This document shows, one piece after another, positions 8,904-20,145 of a stretch of 64,000 nucleotides of DNA. Below the pieces are notes generated by a model that worked only from the letters and a program-made list of their open reading frames with translations, had not been told where the DNA came from and searched no databases. Positions within the stretch are counted from its first letter, which is position 1; every line of letters starts with the position of its first letter. Source of the stretch: Kaustia mangrovi (GTDB lineage Bacteria; Pseudomonadota; Alphaproteobacteria; Rhizobiales; Im1); contig NZ_CP058214.1 of NCBI RefSeq assembly GCF_015482775.1, forward strand, positions 4,392,501 through 4,456,500. Direction: 5' to 3'. The position numbers and the translations under genes are program-made.

Positions 8904-9050
8904 ACCGCGCGACGGCTTGCGGAGGGCCATGACCGGCGGGCGCGCCCGGAATGCGGCAATCCGCCGGTTCATGGCCGACCGGTCTGCGCTGTATCTTCGC
9001 ACGCAACCGACCGGTCGCAGACGACAAGAAGACATGGCGAAGGTGCTGTC

Positions 9051-10265
9051 ATGGTGGATTATCCGGCGATCTTTGCCGCGGCGATAGACGATCTCAAGCA
9101 GGAGGGGCGCTACCGGCATTTCGCCGATATCAGGCGCATTCGCGGCCGCTTCCCCCGTGCGGTGCTGCATGAGGGCGGCCGCCGGCGCGAGATCACCGTG
9201 TGGTGCTCCAACGACTATCTCGGCATGGGCCAGCATCCCGCGCTCGTGGCGGCCATGCACGAGGCCATCGACGAGGCCGGCACGGGCTCGGGCGGCACGC
9301 GCAACATCTCCGGCACGACCCATTACCATGTGGAGCTGGAGGCCGAGCTCGCCGACCTTCACGGCAAGGATGCCGCGCTTCTGTTCAATTCCGGCTATCT
9401 GTGCAACCAGGCGACGCTGTCCACCCTCGGCCATCTGTTGCCCGGCTGCGTGATCCTGTCGGACGAGCTCAACCACGCCTCCATGATCGAGGGGATCCGC
9501 CATGGCCGCTGTGCCAAGCAGGTCTGGCGGCACAACGACCTTGTAGACCTGGAGACCCGGCTCAAGGCGTTGCCGGCGGATCAGCCCAAGGTGATCGCCT
9601 TCGAATCGGTCTACTCCATGGATGGCGACATCGCGCCGATCGCGGAGATCTGCGCGCTGGCGAAGCGCTATGGCGCGCTCACCTATCTCGACGAGGTGCA
9701 TGCGGTCGGCCTCTACGGCGCGCGCGGCGGGGGCATTGCGGAGCGCGACGGCATCGCCGGGGAGGTGGACATCATCGAGGGCACGCTCGCCAAGGCCTTC
9801 GGGCTGATGGGCGGCTATATCGCCGCGGAGCGCGCGACGGTGGACGCCATCCGCTCCTATGCGCCGGGCTTCATCTTCACCACCTCCGTCGCCCCGGCGC
9901 TGGCGGCCGGCGCGCTGGCCAGCGTGCGCCATCTCAAGGCGTCGAACGCGGAGCGCGAGCGCCATCAGGAGCGCGCGGCCACCCTGAAGCGCAGGCTCGC
10001 CGCCCGCGGACTGCCGGTGGTCCACACGCCGAGCCATATCGTGCCCGTCATGGTGGGCGACCCGGTGCGCTGCAAGCAGCTTACCGACCAGCTCCTGGAC
10101 GCCTTCGACATCTATGTGCAGCCGATCAACTATCCCACCGTCCCGCGCGGAACCGAGCGGATCCGGCTGACCCCGTCGCCGCTTCACGACGATGGCGAGA
10201 TGGACCGGCTTGTCGATGCGCTCGACACGCTGTGGAACAGCCTGAGCCTCGCCCGCGCGGCCTGA
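9051..10265 (+). CDS. hemA: 5-aminolevulinate synthase
   Basis: A 404-residue PLP enzyme condensing glycine and succinyl-CoA to 5-aminolevulinate, the first step of the C4 haem and porphyrin pathway used by alphaproteobacteria. Visible motifs are [59 protein letters not shown] (PLP-binding Asp) and [16 protein letters not shown] with the PLP Lys at residue 248, the same number as in the Rhodobacter enzyme. The C-terminus ([20 protein letters not shown]) is complete. ATG 9051 gives the usual N-terminus. Confidence 0.95.
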   Translation: MVDYPAIFAAAIDDLKQEGRYRHFADIRRIRGRFPRAVLHEGGRRREITVWCSNDYLGMGQHPALVAAMHEAIDEAGTGSGGTRNISGTTHYHVELEAELADLHGKDAALLFNSGYLCNQATLSTLGHLLPGCVILSDELNHASMIEGIRHGRCAKQVWRHNDLVDLETRLKALPADQPKVIAFESVYSMDGDIAPIAEICALAKRYGALTYLDEVHAVGLYGARGGGIAERDGIAGEVDIIEGTLAKAFGLMGGYIAAERATVDAIRSYAPGFIFTTSVAPALAAGALASVRHLKASNAERERHQERAATLKRRLAARGLPVVHTPSHIVPVMVGDPVRCKQLTDQLLDAFDIYVQPINYPTVPRGTERIRLTPSPLHDDGEMDRLVDALDTLWNSLSLARAA

Positions 10266-10583
10266 CGGGTTGAGACAAAACGCCGCGCCTTCTCCGGTCC
10301 GCCCCTTCGCGCCCCGCCGACGACATTCTTTCGCGCCGGAGCGACCTGCGCGCGAGGCGGGCCGATTGGCTCAACCTCGGCATATGTGTTATTGGCCGTG
10401 CCTTGTCTGGCCGGGAATCGCGGTGCCCACCCTGCACCGCCCGGCCCGGAGCGGCCCCGCAGGCGTCCCACCGGACGCGGACAGGTCGCTCCGGCACCTT
10501 GTTTGAGACCGAGCGATCCGCACTCGGGCGACATCGCCCCGACTGCTGGTCGATCCAGAGCCGCACGCTAACTTGAAGAGGGG
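10266..10583. other. Intergenic region between hemA and glyA
   Basis: About 320 bp without a convincing gene. It ends in a good ribosome binding site (GAAGAGGGG) for glyA. I looked for a glycine or SAM riboswitch and for sigma70 boxes and saw nothing that reaches consensus; a glyA promoter probably lies here. Confidence 0.5.
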
Positions 10584-11897
10584 ATGTCAATGTCCGTGTC
10601 TGACAGCCGAGACGTTCACCTGCCGTCCGAGGGCTTTTTCTCCGCGCCGCTCGCCGAGGCCGATCCCGATATCGCGGATGCGATCCAGAAGGAGCTCGGC
10701 CGGCAGAGGCACGAGATCGAGCTGATCGCGTCGGAGAATATCGTGTCGCGTGCCGTGCTGGAGGCTCAGGGCTCGGTCCTTACCAACAAATATGCCGAGG
10801 GCTATCCGGGCCGGCGCTATTACGGTGGCTGCCAGTTCGTCGACATCGCGGAGAGCCTGGCGATCGAGCGCGCCAAGGAGCTGTTCGGCTGCGAGTTCGC
10901 CAATGTCCAGCCCCATGCCGGCGCGCAGGCCAATGCGGGCGCCTTCATGGCGCTCGCCAAGCCCGGCGACACCATTCTGGGCTTGAGCCTCGCCTCCGGC
11001 GGCCACCTCACCCACGGGGCGGCGCCCAACATGTCGGGCAAGTGGTTCAAGGCGGTCCAGTACGGCGTGCGCAAGGACGACGCGCTGATCGATTTCGAGG
11101 AGGTGGAGCGCCTCGCAGAGGAGCACAGGCCGCAGATCATCATCGCCGGCGGCTCCGCCTATCCCCGCACCATCGATTTCGCGCGCTTCCGCGAGATCGC
11201 CGACAAGGTGGGCGCCTATTTCATGGTCGACATGGCGCATTTCGCGGGCCTCGTCGCGGCGGGTGTCCATCCAAGCCCGTTCCCGCACGCCCATATCGCG
11301 ACCACCACGACCCACAAGACGCTGCGCGGGCCCCGCGGCGGCATGATCCTCACCAATGACGCCGACATCGCCAAGAAGGTCAACTCCGCCATGTTCCCGG
11401 GCCTCCAGGGCGGCCCGCTCATGCATGTGATCGCGGCCAAGGCGGTAGCCTTCGGCGAGGCGCTCAAGCCGGAATTCAAGGCCTATGCGCAGGCCGTGGT
11501 CGACAATGCCAAGGCGCTGGCCGGCACGCTGAAGGAGGGCGGTCTCGACATCGTCTCCGGCGGCACCGACACCCATGTCATGCTGGTGGATCTCAGACCC
11601 AAGGGGCTGAAGGGCAACGCGGCGGAGGCGGCTCTCGGGCGCGCCAACATCACCTGCAACAAGAACGGCGTGCCGTTCGACCCGGAAAAGCCGACGGTCA
11701 CCTCCGGCATCCGCCTCGGCACGCCCGCCTGCACGACGCGCGGCTTCGGGCTGGCGGAGTTCCGCGAGGTCGGCCAGATGATCATCGAAGTGCTGGACGG
11801 GCTTGCCGCCAATGGCGAAGATGGCAACGGTGCGGTCGAGGAGGCGGTCAAGGCGCGGGTCACCGGGCTGACCGACCGGTTCCCGATCTATCCGTGA
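10584..11897 (+). CDS. glyA: Serine hydroxymethyltransferase
   Basis: A 437-residue PLP enzyme interconverting serine plus tetrahydrofolate with glycine plus methylene-THF. It carries [58 protein letters not shown] and [18 protein letters not shown] with the PLP Lys near residue 245. A second ATG six bases in (10590) is equally possible as start. It heads the glyA-nrdR-ribD-ribE-ribH-nusB-thiL run in the order commonly seen in alphaproteobacteria. Confidence 0.96.
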   Translation: MSMSVSDSRDVHLPSEGFFSAPLAEADPDIADAIQKELGRQRHEIELIASENIVSRAVLEAQGSVLTNKYAEGYPGRRYYGGCQFVDIAESLAIERAKELFGCEFANVQPHAGAQANAGAFMALAKPGDTILGLSLASGGHLTHGAAPNMSGKWFKAVQYGVRKDDALIDFEEVERLAEEHRPQIIIAGGSAYPRTIDFARFREIADKVGAYFMVDMAHFAGLVAAGVHPSPFPHAHIATTTTHKTLRGPRGGMILTNDADIAKKVNSAMFPGLQGGPLMHVIAAKAVAFGEALKPEFKAYAQAVVDNAKALAGTLKEGGLDIVSGGTDTHVMLVDLRPKGLKGNAAEAALGRANITCNKNGVPFDPEKPTVTSGIRLGTPACTTRGFGLAEFREVGQMIIEVLDGLAANGEDGNGAVEEAVKARVTGLTDRFPIYP

Positions 11898-11943
11898 TAT
11901 CCCTTGACGGGAGCTGCCGGAGCTGGGGGAGGCTTGAGACCCG

Positions 11944-12426
11944 ATGCGCTGTCCTTATTGCGGTAACAACGACACGCAGGTGAAGGACTCCCGTCCGACG
12001 GAGGACAATGCGGCGATCCGCCGTCGCCGCTACTGCGCCGATTGCGGGGGCCGGTTCACGACCTTCGAGCGCGTCCAGCTTCGCGAGCTGACCGTGCTCA
12101 AGCGCTCCGGCCGCCGCGTGCCGTTCGACCGCGACAAGCTCATGCGCTCCGTGCAGATCTCGCTGCGCAAGCGCCCGGTGGAGCCGGAGCGCATCGAGCG
12201 GATGGTCTCCGGCATCGTGCGCCAGCTCGAGAGCATGGGCGAGAACGAGGTCAAGTCGGAGACCATCGGCAAGCTCGTCATGGAGGCGCTCAAGGGCCTC
12301 GACGACGTCGCCTATGTCCGCTTCGCCTCCGTCTACAAGAACTTCCGCGAGGCCAAGGACTTCGAGGAGTTGCTCGGCGAGCTGTCGGGCGACGGCGACC
12401 CGCCCATCCTCAAATCCGCAGAGTAG
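11944..12426 (+). CDS. nrdR: Transcriptional repressor NrdR
   Basis: A 160-residue repressor of ribonucleotide reductase genes. It has an N-terminal zinc ribbon ([18 protein letters not shown], then [15 protein letters not shown]; Cys 3, 6, 31, 34) followed by an ATP-cone domain ([20 protein letters not shown] through [13 protein letters not shown]). Length is normal. It starts 46 bp after glyA and ends just before ribD, so it is probably co-transcribed. Confidence 0.96.
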   Translation: MRCPYCGNNDTQVKDSRPTEDNAAIRRRRYCADCGGRFTTFERVQLRELTVLKRSGRRVPFDRDKLMRSVQISLRKRPVEPERIERMVSGIVRQLESMGENEVKSETIGKLVMEALKGLDDVAYVRFASVYKNFREAKDFEELLGELSGDGDPPILKSAE

Positions 12427-12430
12427 GGGC

Positions 12431-13570
12431 ATGGGACCGCCCGCCGACGATGCCGGCCCCGGCGGTGCCGACCGGCGCCATATGGGCCATGCCCTGCGCC
12501 TCGGCGAGCGCAATCTGGGCGCGACAGGCGACAATCCGGCCGTGGGCTGCGTGATCGTCGCTGAACGTCGCGGCGCATCCCTCGTCGTCGGGCGCGGCTG
12601 GACGGCGGAAGGCGGCCGTCCGCATGCCGAGCGCATCGCGCTGGAACGGGCCGGCGACGCGGCACGCGGCGCCACGGCCTATGTGACGCTGGAACCCTGC
12701 GCCCATCACGGCAAGACACCGCCCTGCGCCGACGCGCTGGTGGAGGCGGGTGTCGCGCGTGTCGTCTCCGCCATGGAGGACCCCGATCCGCGCGTCGCCG
12801 GGCGCGGCCATGCGATATTGCGCGCAGCCGGCATCGCCGTCGAAGTCGGCCTGCTGGGCGATGCGGCGCGGAGGAGCCATGCCGGCTTTGTAAGCCGGAT
12901 CACCAGGGCGCGGCCCCATGTGCTCGTGAAGCTCGCCGTGTCGGCCGACGGCAAGATTGCCGCCCGCGAGGGCGAGGCCACGGCGATCACCGGGGAGGCC
13001 GCGCGGGCGCGCACCCATCTCATGCGGGCCCGGTCCGACGCCATCATGGTCGGCCGGCGGACCGCGGAGATCGACGATCCCCTGCTGACCTGCCGCCTGC
13101 CGGGGCTCGAGCACCGCTCCCCGGTAAGGGTGGTCATGGCCGCCAATGCCGGGCTCGATCCGGCAAGCCGGCTCGTGCGCTCCGCGCGCGACGTGGCCTT
13201 GTGGGTCGCGGTTGCAGACGATGCGCCGGGGGCCGCATGCTCCGCGCTCTCCGGGGCGGGCGCCGAAATCGTTCCTTGCCCGCGCGACGAAAAGGGTGCT
13301 CTATCCCTGCCGGCCGTGCTCACCGCGCTCGCAGATCGCGGCATCGGGCGGCTGATGGTCGAGGGCGGTGCGGCCCTTGCCGGCGCCGTCGTGGCGCAGG
13401 GGTTTGCCGACGAGGTCGCGCTGTTCACCGCGCCGGCCTCCCTCGGGCCGGATGGCGTCGATGCGCTCGGCGGTGTGGCGCTCGAGACTGTCACGGCGTC
13501 GCAGGATTTCGCGCTTCTCGAGGAGGAGCGCTATGGCGAGGACCGCCTCGCCCTTTACGGACGGCAGTGA
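12431..13570 (+). CDS. ribD: Bifunctional diaminohydroxyphosphoribosylaminopyrimidine deaminase / uracil reductase
   Basis: A 379-residue RibD of riboflavin synthesis. ATG 12431 sits 4 bp after the nrdR stop. The N-terminal cytidine-deaminase-like domain shows the zinc site GGRPHAERIALE and VTLEPCAHHGKTPPCADAL. The C-terminal reductase domain shows VLVKLAVSADGKIA, TRSDAIMVG-like text (RARSDAIMVGRRTAEIDDP) and LMVEGGAALAGAVV. Both catalytic domains look intact. Riboflavin synthase follows 19 bp downstream. Confidence 0.95.
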   Translation: MGPPADDAGPGGADRRHMGHALRLGERNLGATGDNPAVGCVIVAERRGASLVVGRGWTAEGGRPHAERIALERAGDAARGATAYVTLEPCAHHGKTPPCADALVEAGVARVVSAMEDPDPRVAGRGHAILRAAGIAVEVGLLGDAARRSHAGFVSRITRARPHVLVKLAVSADGKIAAREGEATAITGEAARARTHLMRARSDAIMVGRRTAEIDDPLLTCRLPGLEHRSPVRVVMAANAGLDPASRLVRSARDVALWVAVADDAPGAACSALSGAGAEIVPCPRDEKGALSLPAVLTALADRGIGRLMVEGGAALAGAVVAQGFADEVALFTAPASLGPDGVDALGGVALETVTASQDFALLEEERYGEDRLALYGRQ

Positions 13571-13589
13571 CAGAGGTGTTGAGGTTTTC

Positions 13590-14198
13590 ATGTTCACCGG
13601 CATCGTGACCGACATCGGCACAATCCTGGAAAACCGCGAGGGCAATGGCGGGCGCTGGCTGAAGATCGGCTGCCGCTTCGATCCGGAGACCATCGAGGTC
13701 GGTGCGTCCATCGCCTGTTCCGGCGTCTGCCTGACCGTGACCGACAAGGGCGAGGACGATGGCGGGCGCTGGTTCTGCGTCGATGCCTCGCGCGAGACTG
13801 TGGACCACACCACGCTGAAGGACTGGCCCGTTGGCGGGCGCATCAATCTGGAACGCGCCCTGCGGCTCGGCGACGAGCTTGGCGGGCATATCGTCACGGG
13901 CCATATAGATGGGGTGGCGGAACTCGTCGGCCGGGAAGCGGATGGCGCGTCGGTCCGCCTGACCTTCCGCGTGCCGGGGGAGCTTGCCCGGTTCATCGCG
14001 CCCAAGGGCTCCGTGGCGCTCGACGGCACCTCGCTCACCGTCAACGAGGTCGAGGGCGACACCTTTGGCGTGAACGTCATTCCCCACACGCTGGAGGTCA
14101 CCACATGGGGGAAGGCGGAGCCCGGCGACATGGTGAATATTGAAATCGACATGATGGCGCGCTATGTCGCCCGACTGAACGACGCGCGCACCGCGTGA
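13590..14198 (+). CDS. ribE: Riboflavin synthase, alpha chain type
   Basis: A 202-residue protein made of two lumazine-binding repeats: [18 protein letters not shown] with [12 protein letters not shown], then [19 protein letters not shown] with [17 protein letters not shown] and [16 protein letters not shown]. It dismutates 6,7-dimethyl-8-ribityllumazine to riboflavin. ATG 13590 begins the first repeat exactly as in the family. The usual ribBA gene is absent between this gene and ribH, so it must be encoded elsewhere. Confidence 0.94.
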   Translation: MFTGIVTDIGTILENREGNGGRWLKIGCRFDPETIEVGASIACSGVCLTVTDKGEDDGGRWFCVDASRETVDHTTLKDWPVGGRINLERALRLGDELGGHIVTGHIDGVAELVGREADGASVRLTFRVPGELARFIAPKGSVALDGTSLTVNEVEGDTFGVNVIPHTLEVTTWGKAEPGDMVNIEIDMMARYVARLNDARTA

Positions 14199-14223
14199 TC
14201 CCTCCCCGAACCGGTTGAGTACG

Positions 14224-14664
14224 ATGTCCAGACCCCGCATCCTGATCGTGGAGGCCCGCTTTTACGAGGGCCTCGCAGATGAACTCGCCGCCGGCGCGAT
14301 TGCCGCGCTCGAGCGTGCCGACGCAGACCATGAGCGCCTCGCCGTGCCCGGCGCGCTGGAGATTCCGCAGGCCATCGCCCTTGCCGGCGAGACGGGCGGT
14401 TTCGACGGCTATGTCGCGCTCGGCTGCGTGATCCGCGGGGAGACCTCCCATTATGATATCGTGGCGGGCGAGTCCGCACGCGGACTGATGGACCTGGCGC
14501 TCACGCGCGGCCTTGCGATCGGCAATGGCATCCTGACCGTCGAGAATGGCGACCAGGCCTGGGCCCGGGCCCGCGTCGCGGAGGGCAACAAGGGAGGCTC
14601 GGCGGCGGAGGCCGCGCTCGCCCTGATCGGTCTCAGGGCGCGGCTTGGAGAGCTGAAGCGATGA
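14224..14664 (+). CDS. ribH: 6,7-dimethyl-8-ribityllumazine synthase
   Basis: A 146-residue lumazine synthase. It shows [53 protein letters not shown] (phosphate and active-site loop with the conserved His) and [18 protein letters not shown]. The start ATG 14224 is chosen over an in-frame TTG at 14215. Its end overlaps nusB by four bases. Confidence 0.94.
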   Translation: MSRPRILIVEARFYEGLADELAAGAIAALERADADHERLAVPGALEIPQAIALAGETGGFDGYVALGCVIRGETSHYDIVAGESARGLMDLALTRGLAIGNGILTVENGDQAWARARVAEGNKGGSAAEAALALIGLRARLGELKR

Positions 14665-15152
14665 TGACGGAGCCCACGGAGCCCAGGGAAGCCGAGCGAG
14701 CCCTTCTCGGCGCGCGCACCGCGGCCCGTCTCGGCGCGGTCCAGGCGCTCTACCAGATGGACCTCGTCCAGTCCGACATGGCCGACATCCTCGCGGAGTT
14801 CGGCTCCACGCGGCTTGGCGAGGATTTCGAGGACGGCCAGTGCGGCCGCGCCGATTTCCCGTTTCTCAGCGATATCGTCACCGGCGTCGTGCGCGAGCAG
14901 CGGCGCATCGATCCCGCGCTCAACGCCTGCCTTGCGGAGGGCTGGACGCTGGCCCGGCTCGATTCCATCCTGCGGGCGATCCTGCGCGCCGCCGCCTATG
15001 AGCTCGTGGCGCGCCGCGACGTGCCGGCCCGGGTGATCATCAACGAATACATGGAAATCGCGCATGCCTTCTTCGACGAGGACGAGCCGGGCTTCGTGAA
15101 CGGCGTGCTCGACAGGCTGGCCCGCAACCACCGCGCCGAAGAGTTCGGCTGA
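14661..15152 (+). CDS. nusB: Transcription antitermination factor NusB
   Basis: A 163-residue all-helical RNA-binding antitermination factor that acts with NusE on boxA in rRNA transcripts. It shows [13 protein letters not shown] at the start, then [24 protein letters not shown] and [31 protein letters not shown]. The ATG overlaps the ribH stop (ATGA), indicating coupling. Confidence 0.93.
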   Translation: MMTEPTEPREAERALLGARTAARLGAVQALYQMDLVQSDMADILAEFGSTRLGEDFEDGQCGRADFPFLSDIVTGVVREQRRIDPALNACLAEGWTLARLDSILRAILRAAAYELVARRDVPARVIINEYMEIAHAFFDEDEPGFVNGVLDRLARNHRAEEFG

Positions 15153-15170
15153 CGGGGCGGACGATCGCCC

Positions 15171-16157
15171 ATGCTGTCCAGGGAACAGGAGCTGATCCAG
15201 ACGCTGTTCGCGCCGCTTGCCGCGAAGGCCGAGGGCGCTGCCGGGCTGAGGGACGACGCGGCGGTCTATCGCCCGGCCGCGGGTTGCGAGGTGGTCATGA
15301 CCACCGACACGCTGGTGGAGAGCGTCCATTTCCTGCCCGGCGATCCCGCGGGGCTCGTCGCCCGCAAGGCGCTCAGGGTCAACCTGTCCGATCTCGCCGC
15401 CAAGGGTGCGACCCCGCGCGGCTATCTCCTGTCCGTCTCGCTGACCGGGGAACAGGACGAGACATGGCTGAAGGCCTTCGCCGACGGGCTCGCCGCCGAC
15501 CAGGAGACCTATGGCTGCGTACTGCTCGGCGGCGATACCGTGGCGACGCCCGGGCCGTTCACCGTGACAGTCGCCGCGTTCGGCGATGTGCCGGAGGGCA
15601 GGGCGGTCCGGCGAGGCGGCGCGCGCCATGGCGATCTCGTCTATGTCTCCGGCACGCTCGGCGATGCGGGCCTCGGGCTTGCAGCCCTCAGGGGCGAGGA
15701 TCTCGGGCCGCTCGGCGAGGCCGGGCGCACGAGCCTGATCGGCCGCTACCGGTTACCCGTGCCTTGCGTGGAACTCGCCCCGTCCGTGCTCGCCCATGCG
15801 AGCGCGGCGATCGACATTTCAGACGGGCTTGTGGGCGATCTCGGCCTGCTGTGCTGGGCGAGCGGCTGTGGTGCGCGCATCGCGGTGGCCGACGTGCCGC
15901 TGTCGGAGAGTGCGCGGCGGATCGTCTCCCATGATTCGAAATGGCAGGAAACCTGTCTAACGAACGGGGACGACTATGAAATCCTCTGTAGCGTTCCGCC
16001 CGATCGCGTGGCGGCTTTCGAAGCCGATGCGCGCGAGGCCGGTGTGCCGGTCGTGCGAATCGGCGAGATGACGCGGGAGGAAGACGGGGCCCGCTTCCTC
16101 GACGAGCGCGGCAACCCGCTGGACTTCGCCTCCGCCTCCTACAGCCATATGCGCTGA
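15171..16157 (+). CDS. thiL: Thiamine-monophosphate kinase
   Basis: A 328-residue PurM-like kinase that phosphorylates thiamine monophosphate to the active diphosphate. Motifs seen are LRDDAAVYRP, MTTDTLVESVHF, RVNLSDLAAKGATPRGYLLS, LLGGDTVATPGPF and AIDISDGLVGDLGLL. The C-terminal LTNGDDYEILCSVPP is intact. It begins 18 bp after nusB, the usual neighbour. Confidence 0.93.
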   Translation: MLSREQELIQTLFAPLAAKAEGAAGLRDDAAVYRPAAGCEVVMTTDTLVESVHFLPGDPAGLVARKALRVNLSDLAAKGATPRGYLLSVSLTGEQDETWLKAFADGLAADQETYGCVLLGGDTVATPGPFTVTVAAFGDVPEGRAVRRGGARHGDLVYVSGTLGDAGLGLAALRGEDLGPLGEAGRTSLIGRYRLPVPCVELAPSVLAHASAAIDISDGLVGDLGLLCWASGCGARIAVADVPLSESARRIVSHDSKWQETCLTNGDDYEILCSVPPDRVAAFEADAREAGVPVVRIGEMTREEDGARFLDERGNPLDFASASYSHMR

Positions 16158-16283
16158 TAATCGTTGCCCTTCGCGCCTGTCGCGGATAGAGCTTGACGCG
16201 ACTTCATCCGCCAAGGACCCGCCGGCCGCGCTCCAAGCGGTCCCATCGGCCGGGCAGCCGCAAGACCGCAAGCGTTCCGCACC

Positions 16284-17504
16284 ATGTCGCACACCGCCGC
16301 GAACCCGCACCATTTTGTCGACGACGGTCTCGCCCGCCGCAATGCCGTGTTGTTGGCGGCGGGCCAGGCACTCTATTCCTCCAGCACCGTCATCCTGATC
16401 ACCTCCGCCGGGCTCGTGGGCCAGATCCTCGCCGACGACAAGGGGCTGGCGACGCTGCCCGTCTCCACTTTCGTGATCGGCACGGCGCTGACCACCGTGC
16501 CCGCCTCGCTCTTCATGCGCCGCGTCGGCCGGCGCCCCGGCTTCATCGTTGGCGCGCTTCTGGGGCTCGTCAGCGCGCTTCTCGCCATCTATGCGGTCAT
16601 GGCCGGCGATTTCTGGCTCTTCTCGCTGGCGACCGCCTGCAACGGCGTCTATCAGGCCTTCGCGCAGTACTACCGATTCGCCGCCGCCGACACGGCGAGC
16701 GAGGCCTTCAAGGCCAAGGCGATCTCGTGGGTTCTGATCGGCGGCATCGTGTCGGCGATCCTGGGCCCCCTCATCGTGATGGGCACGAAGGATGCGTTCC
16801 CGCCCTTCCTGTTCGTGGGCTCCTATGCTGCCAGCGGGGTGCTGGCCATCGTCGCGATGAGCGTGCTGGCCTTCGTGAAGATCCCCCACCGCCGGCCGGA
16901 GCCGGGCGGCGATGGGGGGCGGGCTCTTTCGGTTCTTCTGCGCCAGCCCCGTCTCGTCGTGGCGGTCATCTGCGGCATGATGAGCTACGGCATGATGAAC
17001 CTCGTCATGACGGCGACGCCGCTGGCCATGGTGGGCTGCGGGCACACGGTCAACGACGCGGCTTGGGTGATCCAGTGGCATGTGCTCGCCATGTATGTGC
17101 CGAGCTTCTTCACCGGCCAGCTCATCAACCGGTTCGGTGTGGAGAAGATCGTCGCCACGGGCATGGTGTTCCTCGCCGGTGCGGGGTTCGCCGCGCTGGC
17201 CGGCATCGGGTTCGGGAACTTCGCCGTGGCGCTCGTCTTTCTCGGCGTGGGCTGGAATTTCGGCTTTGTCGGCGCCACCACCATGGTGACCGATTGCTAC
17301 AAGCCGGCGGAGAAGAACCGCGTGCAGGCCGTCAACGATTTCGCGATCTTCGCCACCGTCGCCGTCGCCTCGCTGTCGTCGGGCAAGCTGCTCGACGCCA
17401 TTGGCTGGGACGCCGTCAACCTGGCGCTCTTCCCCATGATCGCGCTGGTCCTCGCCATGCTGCTGTGGTCCGGCCGCGGCCGCATCGGCCGCTCCGCGGT
17501 CTGA
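16284..17504 (+). CDS. Major facilitator superfamily transporter
   Basis: A 406-residue membrane protein with about twelve hydrophobic segments and an MFS-type loop between helices 2 and 3 (FMRRVGRRPGFIVGALLGL). The second half has RFGVEKIVATGMVFLAGAG and FVGATTMVTDCYKPAEKNRVQAVNDF, features of a group of proteobacterial MFS proteins without a known substrate. It follows thiL by 126 bp and may be separately transcribed. Substrate cannot be read from sequence. Confidence 0.85.
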   Translation: MSHTAANPHHFVDDGLARRNAVLLAAGQALYSSSTVILITSAGLVGQILADDKGLATLPVSTFVIGTALTTVPASLFMRRVGRRPGFIVGALLGLVSALLAIYAVMAGDFWLFSLATACNGVYQAFAQYYRFAAADTASEAFKAKAISWVLIGGIVSAILGPLIVMGTKDAFPPFLFVGSYAASGVLAIVAMSVLAFVKIPHRRPEPGGDGGRALSVLLRQPRLVVAVICGMMSYGMMNLVMTATPLAMVGCGHTVNDAAWVIQWHVLAMYVPSFFTGQLINRFGVEKIVATGMVFLAGAGFAALAGIGFGNFAVALVFLGVGWNFGFVGATTMVTDCYKPAEKNRVQAVNDFAIFATVAVASLSSGKLLDAIGWDAVNLALFPMIALVLAMLLWSGRGRIGRSAV

Positions 17505-17524
17505 GCGTGAACGCACAGAGGGAG

Positions 17525-17547
17525 CGGGGCGATGAGCATCCGCCCCG
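17525..17547 (+). terminator. GC hairpin after the MFS gene
   Basis: CGGGGCG at 17525-17531 pairs with CGCCCCG at 17541-17547, 20 bp after the transporter stop, but no T-run follows. A second small hairpin (CCCGC-GCAG-GCGGG) lies at 17591-17604. The rest of the 309-bp gap before hppA holds no gene that I can support and presumably carries the hppA promoter. Confidence 0.45.
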
Positions 17548-17813
17548 GTGCCCGGAACACCTGTAGCTCGTCCGATATCTGCCGCATTTTCCCGCGCAGG
17601 CGGGAGCCCATGAGAGCGGTCCGGCACATGCCGTCCGGGCCGGCTCTCCACCGGCGCGCGCGGTAATTTATTGCGCTCAACAGGGCCTTTTGGCATGGTT
17701 TTCGGCGTCCGAGCGGGGCCCGGAGTGGGAGGAAACACCTAAAAAGTCAGTCTGATCAGCGTCACATCGATCCTTTGGGCCGTCGCCAAACCCCTATCAC
17801 AAGGACACGAGGT

Positions 17814-19943
17814 ATGAACCAAGCACTATGGTTGATCATCGCGTGCGGTGCCTTGTCGATCGTCTACGGCGTCTGGGCCATACAGTCGGTCATGGCATCG
17901 GACGCGGGCAATGAACGCATGCGGGAAATCGCGGGCGCGATCCAGGAAGGGGCGCAAGCGTATCTGACCCGCCAATACACCACCATCGCCATTGCGGGCG
18001 TCGTGATCTTCATCATCGTCGCCCTGCTGCTCGGCCTGCCTGTCGCGGTCGGCTTCGCGGTCGGCGCCGTCCTGTCGGGCGCTGCGGGCTTCACCGGCAT
18101 GCTGGTCTCGGTACGCGCCAATGTGCGCACCGCGCAGGCCGCGAGCAACAGCCTCGCTGCCGGCCTTTCCATCGCCTTCCGGTCCGGCGCCGTCACGGGC
18201 ATGCTCGTCGCGGGGCTGGCTCTCCTGGCCGTCAGCGTCTATTTCCTCGTGCTCACCCGGTACATGGGGCTCGAGCCGTCGAGCCGCACCGTGATCGACG
18301 CGCTGGTCGCGCTCGGTTTCGGCGCCTCGCTGATCTCGATCTTTGCCCGTCTGGGCGGCGGCATCTTCACCAAGGGCGCAGATGTCGGCGGCGATCTCGT
18401 TGGCAAGGTGGAGGCCGGCATCCCCGAGGACGATCCGCGTAACCCGGCGACCATCGCGGACAATGTGGGCGACAATGTCGGCGACTGCGCCGGCATGGCC
18501 GCCGACCTGTTCGAGACCTATGCGGTCACCGTGGTCGCCACCATGGTGCTCGCCTCGATCTATTTCTCGGGGGCTGAGCTTCTCATGCCGATGATGGTCT
18601 ATCCGCTGGCTATCGGGGCGGTCTGCGTCATCACTTCCATCGCCGGCACCTTCTTCGTGCGGCTGGGGGCGAGCCAGTCCATCATGGGCGCGCTCTACAA
18701 GGCGGTGATCGCGACCGGGATCCTGTCGCTCATCGGCCTGTGGCCGGTCACCGCGCTGATCGTCGGCATGGATACTCCGCTCACCGCGGGCGAGGCCTCC
18801 TTCACGGGCTGGTCGCTCTATCTCTGCGGCATTGTCGGGCTCGCCGTGACCGCGCTGATCATCGTGATCACGGAATACTACACGGGCACCAATTTCCGCC
18901 CCGTGCGCTCCGTCGCCTCCGCCTCCATCACCGGCCACGGGACGAATGTGATCCAGGGGCTCGCGATCTCCCTGGAGGCGACCGCGCTGCCCGCGCTCGT
19001 CATCATTGCGGGCATCGTCGTGGCCAACGGGCTCGCCGGCCTCTTCGGCATCGCCATCGCGGTGACGACCATGCTGGCGCTTGCCGGCCTCGTCGTCGCG
19101 CTCGACGCCTTCGGGCCGGTCACCGACAATGCCGGCGGCATCGCGGAGATGGCCGACCTGCCGGAGGATGTGCGCAACACCACCGACGCGCTCGACGCGG
19201 TGGGCAACACAACCAAGGCCGTCACCAAGGGCTATGCCATCGGCTCGGCGGGCCTTGGCGCGCTGGTCCTGTTCGCCGCCTATACGGAGGACCTCAAGTT
19301 CTTCACCGCCAATGCGGAAGCCTTCCCCTATTTCGCCGATGTGGGGGAGGTGACCTTCGCGCTGTCTAACCCCTATGTGGTGGTCGGCCTGTTCCTCGGC
19401 GGACTGCTGCCGTTCCTGTTCGGCGGCATCGCCATGACGGCGGTGGGCCGCGCGGGCGGCAAGATCGTCGAGGAGGTGCGCCGGCAGTTCAAGGAGAAGC
19501 CGGGCATCATGGAGGGCAAGGAGCGGCCGGACTATACCCGTGCCGTCGACCTGCTCACCCGGGCGGCGATCAAGGAGATGATCGTGCCCTCCATGCTCCC
19601 CGTTCTCTCGCCCATCGTGGTCTATTTCGTCGTCGACCTGATTGCGGGCAAGAACGCGGCCTTCTCCACCGTCGGAGCCATGCTGCTCGGCGTCATCGTC
19701 ACGGGGCTCTTCGTGGCGATCTCCATGACCGCCGGCGGCGGCGCCTGGGACAATGCGAAGAAATACATCGAAGACGGCAATTACGGCGGCAAGGGGTCGG
19801 AGGCCCACAAGGCTGCGGTCACCGGCGACACGGTCGGCGATCCCTACAAGGACACCGCCGGGCCGGCCGTCAACCCGATGATCAAGATCACCAATATCGT
19901 GGCGCTCCTGCTGCTGGCCGTGCTCGCGCACAACAGCATGTAA
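17814..19943 (+). CDS. hppA: Membrane-bound proton-translocating pyrophosphatase (K+-independent type)
   Basis: A 709-residue, roughly 16-helix integral membrane pump that couples pyrophosphate hydrolysis to H+ export. ATG 17814 follows AAGGACACGAGGT. The pyrophosphate-binding acidic motifs are visible: [20 protein letters not shown], then [20 protein letters not shown], and [20 protein letters not shown] near the C-terminus. The K+ determinant region reads [13 protein letters not shown] with Lys at residue 468; family knowledge says Lys at this site marks K+-independent H+ pumps, Ala the K+-dependent ones. A strong terminator follows the gene. Confidence 0.95.
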   Translation: MNQALWLIIACGALSIVYGVWAIQSVMASDAGNERMREIAGAIQEGAQAYLTRQYTTIAIAGVVIFIIVALLLGLPVAVGFAVGAVLSGAAGFTGMLVSVRANVRTAQAASNSLAAGLSIAFRSGAVTGMLVAGLALLAVSVYFLVLTRYMGLEPSSRTVIDALVALGFGASLISIFARLGGGIFTKGADVGGDLVGKVEAGIPEDDPRNPATIADNVGDNVGDCAGMAADLFETYAVTVVATMVLASIYFSGAELLMPMMVYPLAIGAVCVITSIAGTFFVRLGASQSIMGALYKAVIATGILSLIGLWPVTALIVGMDTPLTAGEASFTGWSLYLCGIVGLAVTALIIVITEYYTGTNFRPVRSVASASITGHGTNVIQGLAISLEATALPALVIIAGIVVANGLAGLFGIAIAVTTMLALAGLVVALDAFGPVTDNAGGIAEMADLPEDVRNTTDALDAVGNTTKAVTKGYAIGSAGLGALVLFAAYTEDLKFFTANAEAFPYFADVGEVTFALSNPYVVVGLFLGGLLPFLFGGIAMTAVGRAGGKIVEEVRRQFKEKPGIMEGKERPDYTRAVDLLTRAAIKEMIVPSMLPVLSPIVVYFVVDLIAGKNAAFSTVGAMLLGVIVTGLFVAISMTAGGGAWDNAKKYIEDGNYGGKGSEAHKAAVTGDTVGDPYKDTAGPAVNPMIKITNIVALLLLAVLAHNSM

Positions 19944-19998
19944 GGCTTGCCGGGCAGCCCTTCGCCGACACGTTGGGGGTGTGCCCCGGTCTGATCGT

Positions 19999-20035
19999 CC
20001 CCGCGGGAGGTGTGCCCTCCCGCGGGGTTTCGTTT
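19999..20035 (+). terminator. Rho-independent terminator after hppA
   Basis: Perfect 12-bp stem: CCCCGCGGGAGG (19999-20010) and CCTCCCGCGGGG (20016-20027), loop of five bases, followed by TTTCGTTT. It lies 55 bp after the hppA stop. Confidence 0.9.
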
Positions 20036-20145
20036 GCCGCGACGTCTCGCCGCCTTTGCGGAACAGCACTTGATCCGATGCGATTCCTTTGAATAATTCT
20101 AATCTTTCTATCTATCCGGCTGTTCCATGGATGAAAGGTTTTGAG

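Noticed and set aside
7485-10187. 900-residue minus-strand ORF across the L,D-transpeptidase and hemA genes
   Set aside because: It spans two well-recognised plus-strand genes and the gap between them, with His/Asp/Arg-rich nonsense sequence.
17826-20069. 747-residue minus-strand ORF opposite hppA
   Set aside because: Antisense of a highly conserved membrane pyrophosphatase; the translation is low-complexity His/Asp/Gly/Arg text.
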